Shown: positions 10,040 to 22,207, counted from the first letter of the stretch. The stretch: 64,000 nucleotides of DNA from Cerioporus squamosus (GCA_022592435.1 JABYQS010000039.1:62001-126000); one strand, 5' to 3'. The notes: generated by a model from the letters alone, not told the origin. Program-made: numbers and translations.

Positions 10040-12523
10040 ATGCTGCCTCTGCTCATGCTGCCCACCACGCTCCTTTTCTTGCTCCTCGCAGCGCCCGCCG
10101 TGCTCGCGGGCGACGTGCCATGGCTCCAGCCATGCAACCCGGCCCACCAGAAGCTACAGGAAGGAACGTACCAGTTCCAGACCGACTGTGATGCGATGAC
10201 CTACTGCGCAAGCAACTCGACGTGCGCCCTGCGCGGGTGCCGCTCCGACGACTTTCCGTTCGGGTACAGCTCGAACGTGACGATCCCGGACAAGTGCCCC
10301 AAGGGCACCTTCTGCCCTGACGAGCAGGACAACTGCCAGCCGGTGCTGGCTGTTGGCAGCGCCTGCCAGTTCAACCGCGATGGTGAGTGCTGTGTTCCTG
10401 TGGAGAAGGATTGGAAGCCAACGCCGATTTGTTGCTTTGCGAAGACGAATGTGAGGGCCCTCCGAACTTCAAGGAACTCGCGGACACGACCGGCTTCGGC
10501 CTGAACGTCAACGGCTCGGTCTGCCTGAACAACATCTGCATGTGCGTCTTTCTCATGATCTGGGTGGTCCTACGTGGGTCCGAATGACGCTTTCTCAGGT
10601 GGGCGAACGTCACGGTCGGTCTGCCCTGCGTCGTGCAGAACACCGCGTACACCGCTTATGGTCCGGACGGCGAGTTTGTCGACATCGTCTCAAGGTGAGT
10701 GCTTCTGCTCTGACATTCTCGTTGGCCTCTTCTTCTCTCCGTCTCTCGCATCCGTTGGCTGGCGCGGCATGGAACCAGGCCACCTCGCCGTGAAGTCATC
10801 GGGGCTGACACTCGGTCCACTTGGCGCCTGCGCCCAGAGCCTGCATCATGTCGATAACGAATACGTCGGGTACCGTTAGTGCACAGTCGTCGCTCGCCTC
10901 GTTGCAAGGGTGGTGACTAGCCATGCCATCTGGACAAATGCCGATGCACTAAGTGGCGTCGCGTTGGCATGTCGTTCTCATATTCGAGCGTGCCCGATGT
11001 TTTCTGCCCTTCCTGTGTCTCGTAGCGGTCGGAACCATCAGGGCTGTCACTGGCTGGTGCCTGCGCCCGGAGTCCCTAGTTGCAAAGGTGGTGACCTCCT
11101 GTGCCATCGAAGCCGTTATTTTGAATGCGCCGGGAGGCTACATACCACAAGCCCTTCTCCTGGCATTCCAAGTGCATCGTGTGGTTGGGAATCATCCTTT
11201 CCCGGTGAATTAACTGGCATGCATGGCTCTGCGAGGGCAGACTGGAAGGTCGCGATGGTGAGAACTGTAGGCGCCCAAACGCTCAGAGCCACGGGAACTC
11301 CTCCTTCAGGCGGAGACTATGCACATGTCCCCAGCCGTCCACATAGCCCAACGTCACTGTTGGGCCGGACGCGACGCTTTCAACGCTTGGATCCCCCTTC
11401 CTCCTGCCGCTTGTGGCCACTTTTTCCTACGTGGCTATATGGGCCGCAGGGCCTACTAAGGTCTCGGCGCTGAGCGCAGGGTCCTCCTCAGCTGCCCAGC
11501 CTGGGAGCCTACGGCTTAGTGATCCAGTTATTCGGAGTGCATCTTAAGGAGATGGTTGAGCTTGAGCTGATCCCGCTTAATGGTGCCGGAGTGGCGGATA
11601 TTGACAGGAAGGGACCAAGCATCGTCTGCTATGTGTGAGCCAATATGCGTCATGGTCATTGTGACGGAGTCAGACGGACACGCTTAGCGGATTCATCTGT
11701 GGTCGTCCAGACGTTCTCAGGCAATCGCGGCTGTTGCCCGAGAGTTGCCTTGTACTTGTTTTGCCAACGGTTGGAGGAACTGTTCCACCTTAATATCCGT
11801 TTTCGTCCTGCTTGTTCGGACATCATCTTTGGACGTCATATGCTGACAGACCTGCATCAACAGGGGTAACTGCAAGGTCGGGCTCTACTGCGACGCGCAG
11901 CAGCTGGTTTGCGTCCAGACGAAGGCGATCGGCGAGAAATGCGACGCGGACAAGGAGTGCTCGACGTACAACTGCTTGGCTGATGGCACGTGCGGCAAGA
12001 CCACGGATACCCCGGTCAAGGTTGGCGTTTGGGTGTACGCTGTCGTCGCCGTCTGCATCGTTGGCGGTACGTACTCAGGAGCCGGTCACTGTACGTATAA
12101 TGTTGACGGGGTTCTTAGGCATGATCGGTACATTGGTCGCCCTCTACTTCATGCATAGGAAGGATCGTAACGCCGAGCGCGAGAAGCGTATGCAGTACTG
12201 GCGCGAGCAGGTACGTCCCGGCGTTCTCCTCTGGGTCGATTGCATCTCATCATGCTTCTTCCCCTCAGAACGCATTCCGGCAAAACATCCTGCAGATGCA
12301 GGAGACGGCGCGGCACTCGCTGATGTCGTTCAACACGCCCGGGGGCAGCCCGCGGAGCAGCCAGATGATCCCGTCGGAGGACTCGAGTGCGCCGATGATG
12401 CACGGGGCGAACAAGTCGAGCGCGCTGCGGTACTACGTGTCGGACGACGGGTCGCAGATGGACGACCGGTCGGACGAGGACCTGATGATGCGCAGGCGGG
12501 ACCCGAACGCGGGGCGGTTCTGA
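10040..12523 (+). CDS. Cysteine-rich type I membrane protein
   Basis: Six exons: 10040-10382, 10445-10541, 10599-10694, 11864-12066, 12119-12210 and 12269-12523. All junctions are GT-AG and phases agree, giving 361 residues. An N-terminal signal peptide (MLPLLMLPTTLLFLLLAAPA) precedes a luminal or extracellular domain with many cysteines (for example CNP, CDAMTYC, STCALRGC, KCPKGTFCPDEQDNC, SVCLNNIC, GNCKVGLYC, YNCLADGTC). One transmembrane helix lies near 237-256 (WVYAVVAVCIVGGMIGTLVALY), followed by a basic segment and a cytosolic tail rich in Ser/Met/Asp. The start was chosen for the signal peptide; an upstream in-frame ATG at 9962 would bury it. The third intron, 10695-11863, is 1169 nt and unlike the others (52-62 nt). 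I recognise no named family, and function is unknown. Confidence 0.82.
10797..11110. repeat. Degenerate direct repeats inside the long intron
   Basis: Within the 1169-nt intron, a segment near 10797-10930 recurs imperfectly near 11037-11110. Shared words include GCCTGCGCCC and GTTGCAA(G/A)GGTGGTGAC followed by (A/T)GCCATC. The pattern suggests inserted or internally duplicated sequence. No terminal inverted repeat or ORF of a transposase was seen. Confidence 0.45.
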
Positions 12524-13390
12524 GCGGCGTGTCCCGATCGCTTCATTCTTCGAATTTGAACGCGCTCACTCTACCTAGACTCTATTGGTTGCTCGGATGC
12601 GCCATGCACCGCGTGCGAGGACGGTGGCATATTGGACTCACTAGTGTCTGGCCGTAGCTTTGGTAGACACAGAGCGGGCCGCTTGTCTTGCGCGCGTACA
12701 CCCTCCCCCTTTCCCATCCCCGACTACCCTGCACCTAACCTCCGCGCCCGCCTCTCCTATCCTCACGACGTACTTTTTCTCTCTAGTTATGTATGCATGG
12801 TAGCGTATGGTCGAGTAATTGACTTGCGCTGCGCCCGGTCTCTGCAGTCGTTCGCTCGTTTGTCTTGGCAGTGTATCGTGCAGGATTACGAATGAATATA
12901 CCACACGCTTGTATAGCTTCCCCTGTTATGTACATCCCGCCGCGGTGATTGAGCGGTGTAAGACATTCGAAGATGGCTATGGTCCCGCCCGCGCAGCTGG
13001 AGTACGGCGGGCTGCTCGAGGCCAGTGACGTGCTGGAGTGGCCGAAAATAGCAATCACGTTGAGAACGGGAAGGCTCCGTCACTCCTCGCCCGTAACCAC
13101 CGTTTACTAGTGGTATCTCCTAGTACTACCCGGCTCTCCTCGCTGCACGATCTCTCCTGCTCGGTTTTAACCCCGCCAGTGGTTCCGGTAACAACGCTGG
13201 GACTACCATTCTCGACGACGACTGCGCAGCACTCGCACACACCCACGCGGAGCACGCCGAACAGCATCTCGTTCGCGGCCTATTCAGCCCTAGGCCTCTC
13301 ACGACGAACGAGCCTTAACGACCTCTACGACACACCCTCTGTTACTCTGTACACCACCTATACATCACGCTGCGGACGGACGGCGGCGCG
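12524..13390. other. Intergenic between cysteine-rich gene and 13.4 kb gene
   Basis: No supportable gene. The overlapping short frames have no family resemblance and probably fall in the 3' UTR and the downstream promoter or 5' UTR. Confidence 0.4.
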
Positions 13391-15052
13391 ATGACGAGCT
13401 CGCCTCAGCCGTTGCCTTCTCTCCCGCCCTCCCCGGGCACCGAACAGGCTCCGGCCCTGCCTCGGAACGACGAAGACATCGCGCAGGCATGGCACGAAGA
13501 TGAGGACACGATCATCGATGGACAGCACCTGAACCCGAAGGCGAGAAAGAGGAGCAGGAGCAGGAAGGGGAAGGAGCGGGCGGTAGGGAGCGAGGAGGAC
13601 GATGAGGATGATGACGAGGATGAGGATGAGGAACAGGGTGCCGCCGCCGCAGGGTACCCGCCGACGAAGGAGGAAGAGGCGGAGTCGAGGAGGGTGGAAG
13701 AGGTACGTACAGCTCGCCCTTGATATGCATCGCTGCTCGTCCGATTGCGCCAAGACATATATTATGTCTCATGCCTCCGGAGGTGCAATGCGCTCCGAGG
13801 TTCGCCGCGAGCCTGTGTTGCTGTTCTTCTTTGCGTTCTGTGCGCTCCGGTTCACCGTTCGTCTCGGTGTCTCCTGCTTGTCCGCTTGTTCCAAGACATG
13901 CATCATTGCCTTGCGCTCTGGCCTCATGCCCCCGTGGCTTGCCGTGAACCTGTGTTCCTGTCCTTCTTTGACGACAGGGGTACCCGCTCGCACGGGCGAC
14001 AATATGAGACATGCTTGCTGCACACAGACATCTTCCATCTCGTTCCAGAGCATGGTCGGCCAAGGGCAGAGAAAATGCGAGTGAAAGGCAACCTCTCGCG
14101 GCGACAGGTTTGCCCAGTGGCCTGTTCTCCTTCCCGTCGGACAGGCTGGGATCATTGCCTTGCTGCGTTCTGTGCGCTTTGGCTCGTGTCTGACATCCGC
14201 CTGAACTTTGCAGAACCTCCGCCGCTGGGAAATCGCCGAACGCCAGAGACGGAAGGCCGCGCGCGAGTCCGCGTCTGCAGCCCCTACAAGTGCAGCAGGG
14301 GTGCTGGGGAACAACGCCCCTTCACTCCTCGCCGACCTCTTCCGGCGAGACTCGCGCAAGGTGCCTCTCGGCGGCGTCGGCACACACCAGCAGCTCTCTA
14401 CCACCGACAAAGACACCGACGGCGACGCCGTACCGTTAGACGACCTCGACGCTCCCTCCGTCGACCGTTTCTCCCCCGGGCCTCCAACACCCGAGCCCGA
14501 GAACCCTTTCGAGACCCCGAACGCGTCCCGCACATCGCTGAACATACCTGCCCATTCTGCCATCATGACCGAATCCGACACCGTCCCGGACGAGCTGTCG
14601 AGCCCGGTGAGGAGTAAGAGACAGAACCTCGACGTCCCTCAGCGGCCGACGCTGCAGGCGTCGTCATCGTTCGCGCTCGCCTCTGGCCAGGGGACCAAGA
14701 GGCGATCACAACCTCCGCCGCCAAAACCGCTCGACCTCCCCGCGCCCCGAGAACCCCCACTACCTGCGGACGCTCCGCATGCGACTAAGCCGCCGGAGCC
14801 GGTCGTGCCACCGTCGGTCGAATCGTCGAGGACTACGAGCGTGGAGGAGGAGAGGGTGAGCGCCGGGCCAGAGCGGATGAAGGAGGAGGATGCGCCGCCG
14901 GTGCGGTGGTGGCATGAGTGGTTATGTGGGTGTGGAGAGGGCCCTGATCGGGGTGGTGACCATCAGGTACGTCGCGTCCCATCTAAACCGAGATGAAAGC
15001 TTGTTAATGTCCCACTTCCGCGTAGGCTGGGCGCACGAACCCAATGGAATAA
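13391..15052 (+). CDS. Acidic, proline-rich protein with Cys-rich C-terminal motif
   Basis: Exons 13391-13702, 14214-14966 and 15026-15052, both junctions phase 0, give 363 residues. The N-terminal part carries a basic patch (KARKRSRSRKGKER), a long Asp/Glu run and then a charged helix, NLRRWEIAERQRRKAARE. The middle is Ser/Pro-rich and probably disordered. The C-terminus, WWHEWLCGCGEGPDRGGDHQ plus the last-exon residues AGRTNPME, is compact and looks like the conserved part. The tiny last exon is supported by a 59-nt intron with GTACGT and GCGTAG and by a natural stop. The first intron, 511 nt, is long and contains repeats. The basic/acidic layout would suit a nuclear protein, but this is inference; I do not recognise a domain. 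Confidence 0.75.
13808..14193. repeat. Imperfect repeats within the 511-nt intron
   Basis: The word TGCGTTCTGTGCGCT occurs at about 13832 and again at about 14164. The phrase CCTGTGTT(G/C)CTGT(T/C)CTTCTTTG occurs at about 13812 and 13947, and ATCATTGCCTTGC at about 13900 and 14151. The intron has apparently grown by internal duplication. Confidence 0.5.
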
Positions 15053-16415
15053 CTGCGTGGCAACGTGGTGCAGCATATCTTGGTGTGGTGCTTCTTGTCT
15101 CGTTTTCTTGTCGCCTTCGCATGCATTAACCCCTTTGGATCCGGACCGTTTTCCTTCCTGGCTCATCGTTCGCAGTCGTTCCAACCTCCCTTGTACATGC
15201 ACATGGACGTCCTCGATTTCACACCTCATATCCATATGGTTATTCCCTGTCTCTGTCGCTCCTTCCTCTATTACACCTGCAGCATACTATCCCGCCTTCT
15301 GCCGTCGAGAGTTGACATAATGTAGCATTGGCGAAGTGCAGTTGCACCGCTCCCTCCAACTTGCTGTGAACCATCTGACTCGTTCAGGTCTTAGCAGGAA
15401 CAGCGCCACGAGACTTGGATTTGCCCTGATATAGACCGCGAGACTCACAATGTCTACGCTGATTGGGGCGTTGACATGACCGAAGAGGCGCGAGTGCACC
15501 GTATCTCCTCCCACATGCAGCCTGTCTGGACTTGCAGTATCGATTTTGTGAGTATCGACTCTTGTTGTTGCAACAGCGCACATTGCCTGATACGCTTATT
15601 CTTACAGCACGGGGTCGATGCACCATGCCTCACTACCTGAGGCACAGAGGACACATTTGCAATGCCTACCATGTGCGCGAGCAGCTCATCCATCTGACAC
15701 ATAAACAGGAGCCAGCGGGCAACTGCGACGGCCGTACCCGATGTTTAACGACAGGTTTATGTCGATCGAGCCGGTATCGATGGTTCGGACAACTCGGACA
15801 GCTCGGACAACTTCGTCGGTCGTCATGAGCTCAGCTGGCAGAGGCTTGTAGCTGCAATAACATAATCGCTCAAGCGTTGGGTTGATCTGGTTGTCGCCGT
15901 TCAGTGACCAGTCTCACACTGCACATACTCTGGAAGGTTAATTGCTCTCCGTCTCAAGATCCGCACGCCAGCGGTTCACCCAGTCGTACTGATGGTTGTA
16001 CCGAATCCCTTGGTCATCAGACAACATGTTGTTCTACTCCATCCAGTTGCCTAGTTGCGCCGACGTCAATCAGGTTCGAGATGTGAGATGCATGCTCATC
16101 GAGGCATCCGCCTCACACTTTCGGTCGCCTGTGCATCGTACATGGGCTCCAAACTCAAGGTGAGCTGGTGTGCATGTTCGCCTTCTGGACATCGGCCATG
16201 GTTGACCATTCAACTCACCTTCAGATTGGTCCATCTGCGACTGCGTGATTGACTGAAACCCCTATTCAGGCCTCACAACGTAGTCCAGGTCCAAGTCCAA
16301 GCACCGCAAACAGGACCTCCTCGTGCTCTCATGGCACTTCTATCTCACTCGATGTCATTGGGTTGGATGCGTCAAGGTGGTCTGCATCCTGCATGCTGGC
16401 CGTACAGTCGTGCAG
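15053..16415. other. Gene-poor stretch upstream of the DUF6533 gene
   Basis: Only short, mutually overlapping frames, none with family resemblance. No RNA gene or mobile element recognised. Confidence 0.4.
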
Positions 16416-16424
16416 GATATAAGG
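16416..16424 (+). promoter_or_regulatory. TATA-like box of the DUF6533 gene
   Basis: GATATAAGG lies about 80 nt upstream of the chosen start codon at 16503, on the same strand. The spacing suits a core promoter with a short leader. Confidence 0.4.
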
Positions 16425-16502
16425 CCTGGTTGTGCCATGGCCCATGGATAGCATCGCAATACCCCTCGGCCTCTCGGCAACGGACCCTCCTTCAACTTCA
16501 AC

Positions 16503-18296
16503 ATGTCCTCCGACGCAGACGCCGCTGCTGCTGCAATAATCGAACTATCTGACAGCCTGTACGTTGCATTGTGCCAGGTCTACTCGTCACGGTCCACCGA
16601 TGGCACTTGCTCATGCCGCCGTCTAGCTATACCAGCCGCTACTGCCAAATGGCTACCGTGGGTGCGTTAACTCTATTTTGAGCGCTGCGATGACATCCCT
16701 GTATAAATTGACGTTCTCTCTCGCCATAGTTGTCTTCATTTTCGACGTCTTGATCACGTTTGATCGAGACGTGGCGTGCTTCTGGAACTCCAAGTGGACC
16801 GGAGCGTCACTGTTGTTCTTCGCAAACAAATGGATCTCTATAACGCTCTATCTTATATCTTTGGTCGAGTTTGCATCATTTCATTCCGATAAGGTACGTA
16901 TTTTCAGCATTCCGTGTTGTGGCAAATTCTAACCGGAATCAGAGGTTGGTGCGACCTAGTAGTCTCGCATAGATTGAAGCAGTGCGGGATGACTAGTTGA
17001 CTGTTGACCTCCGCAGTTGTTCCTTGCTGGCGCTGGTGATGTATGCACTATCTATACTGCAGTTCGTTCCTGGGGCAGGTGAGTCACGCTTGCAGTCCGT
17101 ATGGGTACTCGTCTGACACTTTCGTGAGTCTTCTCCGCCCTCCGTGCATTTGTCTTGAGCAGGAGCAAGCCAATCGGACTCATAGTCCTTGCTTTGTCTC
17201 TGGCGCCAGTGGGTTCTAATCTAGTGAGTGGTTCAAAGTTTGTACCGAGTGATCAGGTGCTGATTGGGCGATGGTGCAGGTTGTATATGGCTATCACCTC
17301 TCTGGAGGGAACTTCCCGCCGTTCGGATGCCTCGAGACAGACGGCATCAGTGCTGCACTCAGCTTTAGGTTCGCCGTTCAATGCCAACCACTGACACCAC
17401 CTACACTGTCGGTACTAATTTTCGTTGTACAAGGCGTAGGTTATCCAACAATCACAGTATGCAAAGCGCACGCTCATTCACGGAACCGCAGTGGTGATCC
17501 TGTCTCGAGTGCCGCTCATCGCTGCCGACATCCTACTCATCTATATCACATGGACAAAGCTGAGCAGCTGGGCCGCCCTAAGGGGTATACGATTCTCCAA
17601 GAGACTCTCGCTATCGGATATCCTCTTTCACGGTGGTATGTCTGTAGAAGTAACATGCCCACTGAAACGTTTACTGATGCCTGATTCCGCGGACAGGAAC
17701 CATATATTTCATGTATGTCCAGAAGCAAAAGGCTGTGGAACCTCAGGCTCATCTGACTGTTGATTGCGGACGGGAATCACTAGTGTTCTGTTCGCTATGA
17801 ATGTTCTACATCTCGTTTTCACGGCGACGGCGGTAAGCCACATGACCCGTCCATTAGTGCTTATTAAATCTGCATGTCTAATAACATGCTCCTCTCCACA
17901 GGTTGCAGGCGATGGCAGTGGCGGGGAGAGTATCATTCCCATGTTCACCGGCCCGTATGTGTTCTACCAGTACCCCTGCGACTATATGTCCTCACAAATT
18001 CTGCTAGCATCACAGCTGTCCTCATCTCGCACTTCCTCCTCGCACTGCAAGAAGCGAGCCAGATGACCGTCAGACTCGACCGCGACGATCCGTTGCATTC
18101 GTCGAGGAACCCTTGGGATAGCACGTCAAGCTTCATTTCTTCCCTTGGAGGCTTCATCGATCCGGACCTTTCGGCGCGGTCCGATGAAGATGGCTTTGAC
18201 TCGGAGTTGCAAGTTCGCTCGCCCCCTGAGGCCAGGGAGGAAGAAGGCCGGGCTCAGGCCGAGTCTCGGGCCGCTGCATCGTCGTCTTCCGTGTAG
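16503..18296 (+). CDS. DUF6533-family multi-helix membrane protein
   Basis: Start MSSDADAA...ELSDSLY. The first junctions are secure: exons 16503-16558, 16627-16661 and 16730-16893 yield DSLY|TSRYCQMATV|VVFIFDVLITFDRDV and then FWNSKWTGASLLFFANK, the signature N-terminus of DUF6533 proteins. Later exons encode SCSLLALVMYALSILQFVPG, FSALRAFVLSRSKPIGLIVL, GYHLSGGNFPPFGC, ILSRVPLIAADILLIYITW, LFAMNVLHLVFTATAV and ITAVLISHFLLALQEASQ. The last continues into a Ser/Glu-rich cytosolic tail ending at 18296. The order and number of helices fit the seven-helix plan of this large agaricomycete family, whose function is unknown. Junctions between about 16894-17018 and 17365-17490 are uncertain: the frame needs either a tiny exon or an alternative acceptor. 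Confidence 0.8.
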
Positions 18297-18479
18297 TCCT
18301 TAGGCGGGATCGAGCTTGACCATCGTCATGCGTACCCTAGATGCGTATACTAGTCCGTCTGGGCCATGCTCTCTGTACTGAGATACCAAGTTCGTCATCG
18401 GTGCATTGTCTTTCTTGGATATTTAACTTCACCGAGTAGCAGCCTGAATTGTCACGGTGTTTCTTCCTAGTTACAAGTA

Positions 18480-19100
18480 CCAGCAACGGTCTCCCTCTTC
18501 CTCTCTACTTCAGGATGGTACCATGTACGCGGTGGGACGAGGCGGGAACTATAGCTGCGACTAGAACCCAAAGTCCTCACTGATGAGCAACTCGAGTCAC
18601 TCCGAGCACGCGCGATCTGGTTCCCAATCCGCCTCGCGAACTCGATTCGCCGCTTCTCGACATGATCGCCACCCTCCTTGAGCTGCCACTCCCAGCACTT
18701 CCCGCGCCTAAAATCGATGTTGCGGAAGCCTCGGGGTGTCGTAAGAGCGCTGCACGATGTCCATGTGGTGCAGGCGCAGGATGAGCGAGAAGCATTCGGT
18801 CCTGGGCGCATTACGGTGCAAGGCACAAGCCGGAAGACAGGAGATGACGCGCGCACCTCTGGTCGGCGATGAACTTGGACGGCTCGACTGGATTGCCGCA
18901 CTCCTCCATCAGCAGGATCGGGGACGGCCACTCGAGTCGGACTCTGCACGGATACTGCTCGCTGCAGATCTTGCTAGATCCTGCCAGTGCCCTTGTCATC
19001 GACCAGGAGGTAGTACCCGTAAAACTTCGGCGCGAGGAACCGATCGAACGAGTCGAGCTCGATCTATGCCCCGACCTCAGTGGGACCGAGCAGGCGGCTA
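18480..19100 (-). pseudogene. Fungal kinase-like protein, decayed
   Basis: Minus-strand fragments match a basidiomycete kinase-like family in the right order but in different frames: PKFYGYYLLVDDKGTG near 19030, WPSPILLMEECGNPVEPSKF near 18900, LILRLHHMDIVQRSY near 18770, and TPRGFRNIDFRRGKCWEWQL near 18720, then VEKRR. An in-frame stop follows the first block, at least two frameshifts separate the rest, and the segment between VQRSY and TPRGF is shorter than expected, so an internal deletion is likely. No intact start was found. Family assignment rests on the motifs PILLMEECG and FRNIDFRRG. Confidence 0.6.
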
Positions 19101-19675
19101 TCCTTGAGGTAACTCAGCGAAGACTCCCCACTGGGGCTATGACGCTCTGTTGTACAATCCGCGCTTCCACTGTGATATCAACGACCCAGCGAGACATCAA
19201 GGCGCCTTGTAGCGTCAAGGCGTTGCGAAACAGGGGATCCCTATCAGGGGCCGGTACGACTTGCTAAGCAAAACCTGCGGGCGACCTTCCAGGCCGATCT
19301 TCTCGCTGTCGTACTTTCTGATTCCTGTTAGCCAAATCTCTGCAGCGCCTTCCTGTCGAGTTGCAGCGCAATTAGACGGAAGACATCCACGTTCACGTCT
19401 CCCAACCTAAAGATGGATGAGTTAAGTAGGACCCTCGCCGGGAATATTCAGTGTTACTCACATACACGCAGACTGACGAAGGCGTTGATTGCTCTGAGGT
19501 GGTCGCCCAGCAGATGGGTCCAAGTCATGCCACTCCGGGAGGAGTACGAAAAACAAGCTCGCGGAAGTTTTGGGCAGCATCTTGTTGGGAGTTGGCCGCA
19601 GTCGCCTATATGCTTCTGTACACAGTGTCGCGACTTCGTGTTGTGCGGGCTCTGCAGGAGGGCAGTCGTGGGAGG

Positions 19676-19763
19676 AGTTCGCAGACGCTCTCTTGGGACG
19701 GCGCGCCTGATACTTACTCGGCAAAAGCCGACGACATTCCTCGAGGCTAAGTTACTGTTACTG
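19676..19763. repeat. Inverted copy of the 1-85 segment
   Basis: The reverse complement of this segment matches bases 1-85 of the window apart from scattered substitutions and an extra TAAG. Flanking sequence on the far side does not obviously match. Confidence 0.6.
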
Positions 19764-20687
19764 AGTTCTCGTCCGACTTCCAACTTGGCCTTGCTCCTCG
19801 ACATCGACATCTCAGGGTTTGTGCCGCACAAGAATGACGAATATGCGACAGGAAGCTCAGAGGTGTTAGAACACCGCTAGGATCCGATCCCCAGTTTTGC
19901 CTGACACTATGTCGTATTACAGTACTTTGATTCAAGTCGCAATTGAAGTTCTATACTGATGGTCTCCGTTGCAGCCTGATCCGTATCCTTGACAGAAGGA
20001 GGATTCTTTTGAAGCGTCGATCGAGGTTGAGGCGCCATGGGTGCGCAAACGCCAGATCAGCTGAGCCAGGTCCGTGCCCCTGGGCCTACTCACGTCTCAT
20101 ACAACAGTACTGTTGTCAAGTCAAACAACCGGTCAGCATACCGCTTAACCAAGCTATTGTGTGCTGAGGCAGAGCGACGGAATGTCCACATCAATTTGTG
20201 CAATATCTCTGGCGTGAGACCATGTCAGGCTGCAGGTGCGTCACCCTCCCAGTTTCCCGCAGTCCGCGTTGGTCTGTGCTGACTTCGTGTACAGCTCAAT
20301 CACGCCCTTGAGTATTGTCCTCCAGTCTTCCACATGTACCGTGCTCCGCATCGAGGGCCGCACGATCCCCTCTATTTGGAATACGTAGAATGACACTAGT
20401 CCGGGATCGGCTTCCCGGAGCTGGCAACATACCGCCTTGTCGTCAACTCTCTTTGACCTGTGTATTTCATGAAAGGTACGTGAAATGACAATTCCGCACG
20501 GACCTTGCACGACATGCTATGCGTCGCCAATGACGGCTGTTCCGGCATCGTATAGCCTGGCAAAGCGACATTGTTCTGCGCAGGAACCCTGTGCTCCCCT
20601 GGGCCACGTCAGCGCGGCACTACAGGGCAAAGCGTCGCAGGCTACTCACGCCATCCAAGCCAGGAGGTCGACAATGACATCCGACAG
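19764..20687. other. No recognisable gene
   Basis: A 90-residue minus-strand frame at 20241-20510 is the longest plausible one but resembles nothing I know. Nothing else is supportable. Confidence 0.35.
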
Positions 20688-20696
20688 TTATATAAG
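20688..20696 (+). promoter_or_regulatory. TATA box of an unresolved plus-strand gene
   Basis: TTATATAAG followed by GGTGC, upstream of a stretch with canonical intron signals (see next entry). Confidence 0.4.
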
Positions 20697-22207
20697 GGTG
20701 CAACACCCTCGAGTACTAGAACGACAGCTTCACACAACCCTCTCACCTCTTCAACGGCCTCACCTCGCCTCCAACTATGGGCTATCGTCCTCCGGACCTC
20801 CCTTGCACCACTACCCTTTCCCTCTCCTCTCACAGACAAACTTCTCAAGGCATCGCTCGCTGCCTGCCCCCTCACGGCTCAGAGCAGGAGCATACCCCTA
20901 CCCGTGCATCCGCCGCGGCCACGGTACAATGAAGCGCATCGTGAGTGTGCTTTCACTGCTATGACTAGGATCAGTCGATGCTAACGTCCCATTTCTGTCT
21001 TCAGCCGTTCGCCCGCTTGTGCGCAACCCCATGCTTCACAGCAGGTCCCGAAGCCTCCGCGTCCCACCAGCTCAGAGGCTTCGAGTCGCGACCCCGGACT
21101 GTGTCTCAGTGGGTTCAAAGGCCAGGATGTCTCTGACATCATCCTGGCAGTCTGTCTGGACCAGGTGCACGGACGGCAGCGGACGAGCACCGTCAATTCG
21201 CCATGATGTCGACGATCATCTTCCGCCAGAACCCCAGACCTCAGCAACTCACCACCTTCTCTACGTTGCACGGTACGGTGGACTTGTCCCGGGTGTCAAG
21301 CGGCTATAATGGCAAGGAGAATCGGGATCCTGACGCGACGCAGCGGTATCCGATCCCAACCGCCCGGCTCCATCCCACCCTGACCAGTAGATCATCCCAA
21401 ATCAGACCGTGCGGTGGAAACGCGGAGCGGCGGCGCCTCGGACAAACGCACGGCGGCGGTGGTACGGGAAGCCCTCGACATGCTCCCATTACCGGTCTCG
21501 GCAGTACAATCTACTGCAGCTATGGCTCCTCGCAACTCAAGACGACATCGACCCGGCACACCGAGCCCGCGGCGCGACGTCAGAGGACGAGAGCCGAGCC
21601 GGGAGAAGTCATGTTTCGCGTGGGCGAGGCGAACTTGGGGTCACTGAGCGGCCATCACACCAATCCTCACCACACGGCATTACGACGCTTTGACACCGGA
21701 TTCCCTCGCCCCCAGGCTGGATCCAGGTCCCTCTTGCTATCCGTCCAAGCCAACCTTACGCCTTGCCATCCATGGGTGCGTCGGCCACAGGCTCTGGTGC
21801 CGTCACCGTCGTCTCCCACCCGGTACCGGCCCAGTTTGGCCTTGGTCATCAGAACACACTCGGACAGGCATTGTCTGACACAAGCCGCGCACCCGGTTCA
21901 CCACTCCGAGTCGACTCATCCACTCGCCACTATAGCATGGATCCTACTACCAACAGCGCTATCGAGCAAGAGCCAACGGACGATCAGGCGCGTCGTCCTC
22001 CCGCCTATGGAAGACGACACCTCGGACACCTCGGCAATATCCACTTTCGTAGTTGATGAGGATCCTGCCTTTGCGACGACTTGGATCCAGTCCCCACCGC
22101 ATGCGCCCTCGCACCGTACCCTCTGCCGTCTTACCCCGGCTCTGCCGCAGGACCAGGACCAAAGCGACAGCGCTCGCCCCGTGCGCATCTTGCTGCCACA
22201 GTCCTAG
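20697..22207 (+). other. Probable gene, structure unresolved
   Basis: Downstream of a TATA box is a convincing intron at 20941-21004 (GTGAGT, branch GCTAAC, TTCAG). A continuous 334-codon frame runs 21203-22207. However, the more protein-like composition shifts between frames: VREALDMLPLPVSAVQS near 21450, the Ser/Gly-rich stretch GASATGSGAVTVVSHPVPAQ near 21775, EQEPTDDQARRPPAY near 21965, and then EDDTSDTSAISTF in another frame. Either introns or indels were missed. It is low-complexity and Pro/Ser-rich, with no domain recognised. Confidence 0.3.

Noticed and set aside
21203..22207. 334-codon continuous ORF as a complete gene
   Set aside because: It is long, but its composition looks like a shadow frame: the Ser/Gly/Pro-rich protein-like stretches lie in other frames. 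I list the region as unresolved instead.
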